Positions 1 through 5,520 of a DNA stretch of 8,192 nt are shown one piece after another (within the stretch, counting starts at the first letter, position 1; every line of letters begins with the position of its first letter). The DNA is taken from positions 1 to 8,192 of the forward strand of contig CAYRYZ010000059.1 of NCBI GenBank assembly GCA_964428745.1. The letters are read 5' to 3'. The notes beneath the pieces are model-generated. The model was not told where the DNA came from, made no database searches, and saw nothing but the letters and a program-made list of their open reading frames with translations. The position numbers were made by a program, and so were the translations under genes. This DNA comes from GCA-002713455 sp964428745. Its GTDB lineage: Bacteria; Fidelibacterota; Marinisomatia; Marinisomatales; TCS55.

Positions 1-105
1 CAAATTGTTAGAAAAGAAGATGATTTAAAAGTTGGAGAGTCTTTTGTTCTAAAGACAGGAAAAGGGGAAATGGAAGCTGAAAAAAAGCAAAGCTTACCTG
101 TTTGA
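1..105 (+). CDS. xseA: Exodeoxyribonuclease VII large subunit, C-terminal fragment (5' end outside window)
   Basis: Frame 1 is open from the window edge to a TGA at 103-105 and gives 34 residues, beginning QIVRKEDDLKVGESFVLKTG. The pattern of a short beta segment, then 'DLKVGESFVLKTGKGEMEAE', matches the tail of XseA, where a 'dl..Gd.i.i...dG...a.V' strand pair closes the protein. XseA is the catalytic large subunit of exonuclease VII, which degrades single-stranded DNA to oligonucleotides from both ends in the cytoplasm. The catalytic and OB-fold regions lie outside the window, so the call rests on this short tail and on xseB starting 27 nt downstream. The adjacency is the stronger argument, since xseA and xseB are neighbours in many bacteria. 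Confidence 0.75.
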   Translation, partial: QIVRKEDDLKVGESFVLKTGKGEMEAEKKQSLPV

Positions 106-132
106 TACTTCAAAGATTAGTGAGACTAAAAT

Positions 133-363
133 ATGACTAAAGAAAAATCATTTAATTTTGAATCTGCGATGGAAGAACTTGAAAAAATAGTCGCACAACT
201 TGAAGAAGAAAATTCATCGTTAGAGAAAAGCCTCGAGTTATATGAAAAAGGAGTTAAAATAGCTGAAAAACTGCGTAAGCACCTAGATGACGCAGAACAG
301 AGAATAGAAGTTTTGAAAAAAAATAAGAATTCTAGTTCTGATGTTGAGGATCCGATTGACTAA
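133..363 (+). CDS. xseB: Exodeoxyribonuclease VII small subunit
   Basis: This 76-residue acidic, helical protein is a full-length XseB, whose family members are usually 60-85 residues. The family signature is clear: 'FESAMEELEKIVAQLE' at residues 9-24, 'SLEKSLELYEKGVKIAE' at 29-45 and 'LDDAEQRIEVL' at 51-61. These form the two-helix hairpin that coats the extended helical arm of XseA. XseB has no catalytic residues; several copies bind one XseA and control exonuclease VII activity. The start ATG lies 27 nt after the xseA stop and has only a weak upstream GTGAG-like purine stretch. The stop TAA overlaps the next gene's ATG by one base (TAATG), so nadK is probably translated by reinitiation. 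Charged, lysine-rich residues at the C-terminus beyond residue 62 are variable in the family. Confidence 0.95.
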   Translation: MTKEKSFNFESAMEELEKIVAQLEEENSSLEKSLELYEKGVKIAEKLRKHLDDAEQRIEVLKKNKNSSSDVEDPID

Positions 364-1256
364 TGACAAGAAATAAACAAACTCCTAGAGCTTTTGGGAT
401 TTGGGGTAACACAGATAAAGATAAATTTTGGGATAATTTAATTCCTATCTTAGAATGGGCGAATGATAAAAAGATAGAACCCTATATTACTACTCGAATT
501 AATGATAATCTGCCAAAAGGTTTTGGAAAAAAAGTAAATATCATTAATTCAGCTAAAGATTTTTTAAAAATAGATTTTCTTTTAACTCTGGGGGGAGATG
601 GAACAATCTTATCGGCAGCTAGAGCAATTGGAAATCGTAAAACACCTATTCTAGGAGTACATGTCGGCGAGTTGGGTTTTCTAGCAGAAGTCATCATGGA
701 TGATATGTTTGATCGACTTAACATGGTATCTCAAGGAAATTTTTTAATTCAGAATAGAATGGTATTAAAAGCAGAAATTGATAATGGGAATATGCCTAAA
801 ACATTTTATGCATTAAATGATTTTGTAATTGATCGTGGAAAATCCCAAAGGTTAATAACAATGGAATTATTTGCTAATAACCATTTTATTTCAAAGTACA
901 AATCAGATGGTTTGATTTTTTCAACTCCCACAGGCTCAACAGCTTATTCTCTTTCAGCTGGAGGTCCCATTGTTATGCCTAAATTGAAAGCAATCGTTGT
1001 GACGCCATTAAGCCCTCATACTTTAACTTTACGGCCAATAGTAGTACCTGATGATCAAATTCTTGAAATTAAATTTGTAGATGATGATAAAGTAGCATTC
1101 GCTGTAGATGGTCAGGTTAGTGAATATTTATCTCCGAAATCTAGAGTGCTGATAAAAAAATCATCTTTTGATATAAAGATGATAAAATTTGAAGATTCAA
1201 ATTATTTTCAAACTTTAAGATTAAAGATGGGGTGGGGAAAAAGAGGGCAGATCTAA
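363..1256 (+). CDS. nadK: NAD kinase (ATP- or polyphosphate-dependent)
   Basis: This is a 297-residue cytoplasmic enzyme that phosphorylates NAD+ to NADP+ and so supplies the cell's NADPH pool. The family motifs are all visible in order: GGDGT at residues 77-81, with Asp79 as the expected catalytic base; GELGFL at 102-107; the 'ND' NAD-binding motif in LNDFVIDRG at 151-159; SDGLIFSTPTGSTAYSLSAG at 181-200; HTLTLRP at 219-225; and AVDGQ at 247-251. Length is normal for bacterial NadK. The ATG is fixed by the TAATG overlap with xseB and has no Shine-Dalgarno of its own outside the xseB coding sequence, which suggests translational coupling. The TAA stop at 1254-1256 overlaps the stop codon of the convergent symporter gene. 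The choice of phosphate donor cannot be read from the sequence. Confidence 0.97.
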   Translation: MTRNKQTPRAFGIWGNTDKDKFWDNLIPILEWANDKKIEPYITTRINDNLPKGFGKKVNIINSAKDFLKIDFLLTLGGDGTILSAARAIGNRKTPILGVHVGELGFLAEVIMDDMFDRLNMVSQGNFLIQNRMVLKAEIDNGNMPKTFYALNDFVIDRGKSQRLITMELFANNHFISKYKSDGLIFSTPTGSTAYSLSAGGPIVMPKLKAIVVTPLSPHTLTLRPIVVPDDQILEIKFVDDDKVAFAVDGQVSEYLSPKSRVLIKKSSFDIKMIKFEDSNYFQTLRLKMGWGKRGQI

Positions 1257-1269
1257 GCTTGATCTTTTT
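1249..1269 (+). terminator. Possible weak stem-loop terminator spanning the two converging stop codons
   Basis: AGATC (1249-1253) can pair with GATCT (1261-1265) around a 7-nt loop, TAAGCTT, and is followed by TTTT at 1266-1269. The hairpin therefore contains the nadK stop codon and most of the symporter stop codon. With a 5-bp stem of only two G-C pairs it is weak for a Rho-independent terminator, and it sits inside coding sequence of both genes. No better candidate exists because the two genes have no space between them. It would work only in the + direction, since no T-run follows it closely on the - strand. Confidence 0.25.
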
Positions 1270-3013
1270 CTATCGAAAGTAAATTTGAAGCAATTAATTC
1301 AATAAAGATATTCATTTGCTTAAGCAAATCCATAAGCTCCATGTGAATTTGATGAGTAGCGACTGACTCGGCGACATCTCCACTTACTCTTTGGAAATGC
1401 TCAAGGCGGTACTTTTCTTCAATGTCTTTATATTTTTGCCCTTTTGTCATGATTTTCTCTGCTTTTGCGCGATCAAACTTGGTAAAAAATTTATTTAACC
1501 GTTTCACTTGCTTTACCAATTTAGTGTGATAATCCAATATTTCTTGTTGACCCGCCTCAGAGAAGTTTACATCTGAATTCTCTTTGCTTTTGACAAGTCC
1601 ATCAAATCTAAGTTTTATCATGTTATTCATTGATTCCAGATAATTCACAGTGGATACAAGAGAGAACACTTCTTTTGATTGATCGGAGTTGAGATCGCCT
1701 CTACTCGTTATTAATAAATAGTCAGTTATTTTTTCATTTAAAAATGTAATTTTATCTAAGCGTTGATTTAATCCAGTTTTTAGGTCTAATTCTGAATTTT
1801 CTATATCTGTTTGTTCTTGATCATTAAAAAAAGGTCTAACTAATGTACCCACAACACGCTCCATTAGACCTACAACTCCACTTATTTCTGCCTGAGCATT
1901 ATTAATTGCAGCTTCAGGTTGATTTAATAATTTCTCATCTAGATGCAACACAGCAGGTTTCTCAATATCTCTTTCCTCAGTTTTATCAGGAAAGTAATGA
2001 ATAATAGTTTTAGCAATATAACCTGTAAATGGAATGAATATTATAGAAGCTAAAATATTAAAAAAAGTATGAGCGTTAGCTATTTGTCTAGGAATGTTAT
2101 TTGAAGTTTGACTTACAATCTCAGAAAAAGTGGGTATCCAAAAACAAAATAATAGAACGCCTATTACGTTAAAAGTCACATGTGCTATAGCCACTCGCTT
2201 AGCATCTCTTGAAGCGGTAAGTCCAGCTAAAAGGGCAGTTACACAAGTTCCTATATTCGCACCAAAAATTAAAGGGATTCCTGCTTCAAGTGTAATTGAT
2301 CCCCCACTTGCCAGGGTGATGACGATACCCGTTGTAGCGCTACTGCTTTGAACTAAAGCAGTAAATATAGCTCCAGCGAGTATCCCTAAGAATGGGTTCT
2401 CAAAACTTGTTAAGATACTATTAAATGTAGGATCGGTTCGAAGGGGCTTCATAGTATCTGACATTACCTTCATACCATAAAACAATAAACCAAACCCTAA
2501 AATCACATATCCTAAATTTTTCACAGTTTCTTTTTTTGAGAAAAGAGACATCAGCGAACCAGCAGCAATTAATATTAATGCATAGTCAGTGACCTTAAAA
2601 GCAACAATTTGAGCAGTAACAGTGCTCCCAATATTTGAACCAAGAATTACTCCAAGGGCTTGAGTAAAATTGAGCAAACCTGAGTTTACAAAACTGACCA
2701 ACATTACAGTTGTTGCACTGCTACTTTGAATTATCATGGTAACAAAGGCGCCTACAGAAACAGCAAGGAATTTATTTGAGGTTAGTTTTTCTAAAATAAG
2801 CCTCATGCTGTTGCCAGCAGTCATCTTCATGCCCTCACTCATCATTTCCATTCCGTAAAGGAACATCCCCATGCCTCCTAAAAGCCCAGTGGCTAATAGA
2901 AATATCGAAATTTCTTTTGAATCTCCAACTGTACCTGCATAGACTGTACCAATAGATGCGAGGATCACTAAAGGAAAAATTATTCGTGATGATTTATTAT
3001 AACTAGTAATCAT
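1253..3013 (-). CDS. Na+/phosphate symporter with C-terminal PhoU-like domain (NptA/YjbB type)
   Basis: This 586-residue inner-membrane protein belongs to the Na/Pi cotransporter (SLC34-related) family, which imports or exports inorganic phosphate with sodium. It has two inverted-repeat Na_Pi_cotrans halves. Each carries the diagnostic QSSSATT motif (residues 96-102 and 222-228) followed about 25 residues later by G(S/A)NIG (125-129 and 251-255). Around ten hydrophobic segments lie between residues 10 and 338. Residues from about 360 to 586 are soluble, helical and charged, as expected for the PhoU-like domain of bacterial members. The N-terminus (residues 11-26, ending VYA-G) looks like a signal peptide or an extra first helix. 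No Shine-Dalgarno precedes the ATG; the upstream bases are almost all A and T. It follows the proline dehydrogenase gene by 16 bp and is probably cotranscribed with it. Direction of phosphate transport is not determinable here. Confidence 0.9.
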   Translation of the reverse strand: MITSYNKSSRIIFPLVILASIGTVYAGTVGDSKEISIFLLATGLLGGMGMFLYGMEMMSEGMKMTAGNSMRLILEKLTSNKFLAVSVGAFVTMIIQSSSATTVMLVSFVNSGLLNFTQALGVILGSNIGSTVTAQIVAFKVTDYALILIAAGSLMSLFSKKETVKNLGYVILGFGLLFYGMKVMSDTMKPLRTDPTFNSILTSFENPFLGILAGAIFTALVQSSSATTGIVITLASGGSITLEAGIPLIFGANIGTCVTALLAGLTASRDAKRVAIAHVTFNVIGVLLFCFWIPTFSEIVSQTSNNIPRQIANAHTFFNILASIIFIPFTGYIAKTIIHYFPDKTEERDIEKPAVLHLDEKLLNQPEAAINNAQAEISGVVGLMERVVGTLVRPFFNDQEQTDIENSELDLKTGLNQRLDKITFLNEKITDYLLITSRGDLNSDQSKEVFSLVSTVNYLESMNNMIKLRFDGLVKSKENSDVNFSEAGQQEILDYHTKLVKQVKRLNKFFTKFDRAKAEKIMTKGQKYKDIEEKYRLEHFQRVSGDVAESVATHQIHMELMDLLKQMNIFIELIASNLLSIEKDQA

Positions 3014-3029
3014 TAATATTAAATATCAA

Positions 3030-3929
3030 TTATTTTTTAAAAATATTGGTCAAAATATAAGAAATAATTTTGGGATTTTCTTTGAGTCTTCTAATTGAAT
3101 AATCAAACCAGGCTTCACCAAAGGGAACATATATTCGGATTTTAAATCCTTTCTCTTTTAATAATTCTAATCTATTACCCATTGGTACTCCATATAGAGC
3201 TTGAAATTCAAAGCGATCTTTAGAGATATTATATTTTTTAATTAACTCTTCAAGTTGATCAATTAATTCAAGATCGTGAGTAGCAAGGCATGCATAACCT
3301 TGCCCTAATAAAAGAGTTTCTGCTATTTTGATAAAATTATCATTAATCTTTTTTCGGTCTTGGATTGCAATTTCTGGGGCTTCACTGTATATGCCTTTAC
3401 AGATACGTAGATTTAATTTTGATGAATCTAATTCTTTTAAATCATCAAGGCTTCGATGGAGGTAGGCTTGAATTACAGTTCCAACGTCTTCATGGATTTC
3501 TAATCCCTTTTTAAAAAATTTCAATGTTTTTGTTGTATATGTTGAATTCTCCATATCAATAGTGATACCAATGTTATAGTTTTTAGCTACTGTCACTAAT
3601 TCAGTAAAATTTTTCTTGGCTAATTGCTTATCCAATGATAAACCCAAATGTGTTAATTTTATTGAAATGGTGCTATCTAGATCATTATTGGAAATATTCT
3701 TAATAAGATCAATATATTGATTTAAAATCTCATTTGCTTCATTTGGTGTATGTATGTGTTCACCTAAGATATCCAAAGTTGTTGAGAATCCATTACGATT
3801 GATTGATCTAACAATCTCCGTTACTGATTCAATACTTTCACCCGCAACATATGGTTTAGCAAAAGGCCTGGCAAACCATTTGGGTAGATAAGGCATTAAT
3901 ACTGCTATAGATGAATTAACCCATGACAT
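3030..3929 (-). CDS. Proline dehydrogenase, monofunctional (Thermus-type)
   Basis: This 299-residue FAD enzyme oxidises L-proline to pyrroline-5-carboxylate and passes electrons to the membrane quinone pool. Its length matches monofunctional bacterial PRODH of about 300 residues, not the bifunctional PutA of over 1000. Motifs along the (beta/alpha)8 barrel are SIKLTHLGL (89-97), TIDMENS (123-129), VIQAYLHRS (152-160), LRICKGIY (174-181), ATHD (216-219), RFEFQALYGV (239-248) and RIYVPFG (265-271). The C-terminal helix reads YSIRRLKENP (277-286). By comparison with known PRODH structures, Lys91, Asp125, Tyr277, Arg280, Arg281 and Glu284 are the expected substrate and flavin-site residues. The YVAGE segment (27-31) near the N-terminus supports this start; no clear Shine-Dalgarno is seen. 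No pyrroline-5-carboxylate dehydrogenase is in the window, so the second step must be encoded elsewhere. The gene is divergent from the nuo operon. Confidence 0.93.
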   Translation of the reverse strand: MSWVNSSIAVLMPYLPKWFARPFAKPYVAGESIESVTEIVRSINRNGFSTTLDILGEHIHTPNEANEILNQYIDLIKNISNNDLDSTISIKLTHLGLSLDKQLAKKNFTELVTVAKNYNIGITIDMENSTYTTKTLKFFKKGLEIHEDVGTVIQAYLHRSLDDLKELDSSKLNLRICKGIYSEAPEIAIQDRKKINDNFIKIAETLLLGQGYACLATHDLELIDQLEELIKKYNISKDRFEFQALYGVPMGNRLELLKEKGFKIRIYVPFGEAWFDYSIRRLKENPKIISYILTNIFKK

Positions 3930-3994
3930 GAATTATAGAAGTTATGATTTGTTAGTTAGTAGCGCCAATTGGATTTCAACTAATAATTGACTTC

Positions 3995-4014
3995 TTTTTC
4001 TTGATAAAGAAAAA
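3995..4014. repeat. Perfect 8-bp inverted repeat in the divergent intergenic region
   Basis: TTTTTCTT (3995-4002) and AAGAAAAA (4007-4014) form a perfect 8-bp inverted repeat around a GATA loop. It lies roughly midway between the divergent proline dehydrogenase and nuoA genes, about 27 bp upstream of the proposed nuoA -35 element. No gene ends here, so it is unlikely to be a terminator. It could be an operator, but in AT-rich DNA such a repeat can arise by chance. Confidence 0.3.
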
Positions 4015-4040
4015 TTAGTTTAAAATTCACGAAGTTTACC

Positions 4041-4072
4041 TTGACGGATCTTTAGTGGGTATTCTAAATTTG
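4041..4072 (+). promoter_or_regulatory. Candidate promoter of the nuo operon
   Basis: TTGACG at 4041-4046 matches the -35 consensus at five of six positions. TAAATTTG at 4065-4072 is an exact match to the TAnnTTTG -7 element known from Bacteroidetes primary-sigma promoters, with 21 nt between the TTG and the TA. Read as an ordinary sigma-70 promoter, the -10 would be TCTAAA at 4063-4068 after a 16-nt spacer, a weaker match. Either reading puts the transcription start around 4075-4079, giving a leader of about 20 nt that still contains the AGAGGA ribosome binding site of nuoA. Position upstream of the first gene of the operon supports the call. Confidence 0.5.
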
Positions 4073-4076
4073 TTCT

Positions 4077-4086
4077 CTGTAGAGGA
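4077..4086 (+). promoter_or_regulatory. nuoA ribosome binding site within a 10-mer shared with nuoB
   Basis: CTGTAGAGGA ends 12 nt before the nuoA ATG, and its AGAGGA part is a plausible Shine-Dalgarno sequence, though with a long spacer. The same ten bases recur at 4511-4520 in front of nuoB. Confidence 0.55.
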
Positions 4087-4098
4087 ATAAAAAATCAT

Positions 4099-4530
4099 AT
4101 GTATCGCGACTTCGGAACTATATTTATATTTATTTTCATGGGAGTTGTTCTGGTTTATATACCATTACTTATCCAGAAACTCGTCGCACCTAACAATCCA
4201 AACCCTGATAAATTGGCCACATATGAATGTGGTGAAGAATCTGAAGGTTCAGCTTGGGTTCAATTCAATATTCGATTCTATGTAGTTGCTCTTATTTTTT
4301 TGATATTTGATGTAGAAGTTGTCTTTTTATTTCCATGGGCAGTTGTATTTAACGATTTAGGAATTTTAGCTTTTATAGAAATGGCAATATTTTTAGTTAT
4401 TTTGCTCATTGGACTTGCGTATGTATGGAAAAGATCTGATTTAGATTGGGTAAAGTATAATGTTAAATATGGTCGTGGACGTTATGCGAACCTTTTTGAA
4501 AAACCAAACACTGTAGAGGATTTAAAATAG
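4099..4530 (+). CDS. nuoA: NADH-quinone oxidoreductase subunit A
   Basis: NuoA (ND3 homologue) is a three-helix membrane subunit at the junction of the hydrophilic and membrane arms of complex I, near the quinone site. This 143-residue protein has hydrophobic segments at about 7-29, 61-84 and 88-110. The signature TYECG (41-45) sits in the first loop, whose cysteine (Cys44) corresponds to the conserved ND3 loop cysteine, and IFDVEVVFLFPWA (69-81) holds the conserved acidic residues Asp71 and Glu73. The protein continues about 26 residues past the usual end near 'DLDW' (114-117), with a basic and then acidic tail. The start has AGAGGA 12 nt upstream. It is the first gene of the operon and its TAG lies one base before the nuoB ATG. 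Confidence 0.96.
   Translation: MYRDFGTIFIFIFMGVVLVYIPLLIQKLVAPNNPNPDKLATYECGEESEGSAWVQFNIRFYVVALIFLIFDVEVVFLFPWAVVFNDLGILAFIEMAIFLVILLIGLAYVWKRSDLDWVKYNVKYGRGRYANLFEKPNTVEDLK
4511..4520 (+). promoter_or_regulatory. nuoB ribosome binding site, repeat of the nuoA 10-mer
   Basis: CTGTAGAGGA lies inside the last codons of nuoA and ends 11 nt before the nuoB ATG. It is identical to the ten bases preceding nuoA at 4077-4086 and supports the chosen nuoB start. Confidence 0.55.
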
Positions 4531-4531
4531 C

Positions 4532-5023
4532 ATGGGTGTTTTAGAGAATAAATTTCAAGATAATGTTGTCGTTGCCTCTTTAGATAAATTATTAGGATGG
4601 GCTCGTTCAACTTCACCATGGTATTTTCAATTTGGGTTAGCATGTTGTGCTATAGAGATGATGGCATCTGCTGCAAGTCGTCATGATCTTGAGAGGATTG
4701 GCATGATGCCTCGATCCTCGCCACGACAGGCGGATGTGATGATCGTTGCAGGCACGGTAACAATGAAAATGGCATTAAGAGTAAAAAAGCTTTACGAACA
4801 AATGGCTGATCCCAAATATGTAATTTCAATGGGAAGTTGTGCTACGAGTGGTGGCCCCTATTGGCAGCATGGATATCACGTCTTAAAAGGTGTTGATTTA
4901 ATTGTTCCTGTGGATGTTTATGTCCCTGGTTGTCCGCCTAGACCCGAAGCTCTAATTGAAGGGCTAATAAAGCTTCAGGAAAAAATTCAAACAGAACGTC
5001 CTCTTACGCGTGATGCAGTATGA
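4532..5023 (+). CDS. nuoB: NADH-quinone oxidoreductase subunit B (N2 cluster)
   Basis: NuoB (PSST) carries the terminal [4Fe-4S] cluster N2 that hands electrons to quinone in the Q module of complex I. The 163-residue length is normal. The four expected ligands are present: the adjacent pair Cys38-Cys39 in FGLACCAIEMMA (34-45), Cys103 in MGSCATSGG (100-108) and Cys134 in VPGCPPRPEA (131-140). The conserved RHDLERIGMMPRSSPRQAD stretch at residues 50-68 lines the quinone cavity. The start is supported by AGAGGA 11 nt upstream. The TGA overlaps the nuoC ATG as ATGA, giving a four-base overlap and probable translational coupling. Confidence 0.98.
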   Translation: MGVLENKFQDNVVVASLDKLLGWARSTSPWYFQFGLACCAIEMMASAASRHDLERIGMMPRSSPRQADVMIVAGTVTMKMALRVKKLYEQMADPKYVISMGSCATSGGPYWQHGYHVLKGVDLIVPVDVYVPGCPPRPEALIEGLIKLQEKIQTERPLTRDAV

Positions 5024-5520
5024 CCATAGAAGAAATAAAAATTACTTTAACAAATAAGTTTTCTGGTTCAATTATTGAAAACGACGAATTATCTGATAAA
5101 CAAATTGAAGTTGAAGGATCAAAATGGCTAGAGATTGCAACTTTCATGAGAGATGACCCCAACTTATCATTTGATCAATTAGAGTGCATAACAGGGGTTG
5201 ACATTGGAGAGGAGGCTACCCTTCAGTCTCGTTACAATTTGCATTCGATGGAGTATAGACATAAGGTTGAAGTTGTTATTAATCATGATAAAAAGAAGCC
5301 TAAAGTTCCATCTATAGAGCAAGTGTGGAGAATAGGAGATTGGTTTGAGAGAGAGACTTATGATATGTTTGGTATCTCTTATGAAGGACATAGAGATTTG
5401 CGTAGGATCTTATGTCCTGATGATTGGGAGGGATGGCCTTTAAGGAAGGACTATGAAGGGCAAGAATCTTATCATGGGATCGTTGTTCCAAAGATTAAGG
5501 AAGAAGACGAATGGGAGTAA
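5020..5520 (+). CDS. nuoC: NADH-quinone oxidoreductase subunit C
   Basis: NuoC (30-kDa subunit) is a hydrophilic structural subunit of the Q module that packs against NuoD and NuoB. The 166-residue protein has the family core: DQLECITGVD (52-61), YRHKVEVVI (79-87), and the 30-kDa signature from FERETYDMFGI (109-119) to GHRDLRRIL (123-131) and WEGWPLRKDY (136-145). C and D are separate genes here, unlike the NuoCD fusion of enterobacteria and of some Bacteroidetes. No Shine-Dalgarno is evident before the ATG; the ATGA overlap with nuoB suggests coupled translation. Its last ten bases overlap nuoD. Confidence 0.96.
   Translation: MTIEEIKITLTNKFSGSIIENDELSDKQIEVEGSKWLEIATFMRDDPNLSFDQLECITGVDIGEEATLQSRYNLHSMEYRHKVEVVINHDKKKPKVPSIEQVWRIGDWFERETYDMFGISYEGHRDLRRILCPDDWEGWPLRKDYEGQESYHGIVVPKIKEEDEWE
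5498..5503 (+). promoter_or_regulatory. nuoD ribosome binding site
   Basis: AGGAAG lies 7 nt before the nuoD ATG at 5511, inside the 3' end of nuoC. It supports the upstream start over the in-frame Met9 codon at 5535. Confidence 0.55.

Noticed and set aside
482..724. Open frame of 80 codons on the - strand inside nadK
   Set aside because: It lies entirely within a strongly conserved NAD kinase and encodes no recognisable motif.
2130..2351. Open frame of 73 codons on the + strand inside the symporter gene
   Set aside because: It is antisense to conserved transporter sequence, has no ribosome binding site of note and resembles no family.
3014..3029. Gap between proline dehydrogenase and the symporter as a possible promoter or terminator
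   Set aside because: It is 16 bp of nearly pure A and T, too short for either, so the two genes are more likely cotranscribed.
3932..3937. Exact TATAAT on the - strand just upstream of the proline dehydrogenase ATG
   Set aside because: It lies only 2 nt before the start codon, so transcription would begin inside the gene, and no -35 element is found 16-18 nt further upstream.
3965..3972. CCAATTGG palindrome in the divergent intergenic region
   Set aside because: An isolated 8-bp palindrome is too short to call an operator without conservation data.
5179..5391. Open frame of 70 codons on the - strand inside nuoC
   Set aside because: It is a shadow of the conserved NuoC core.
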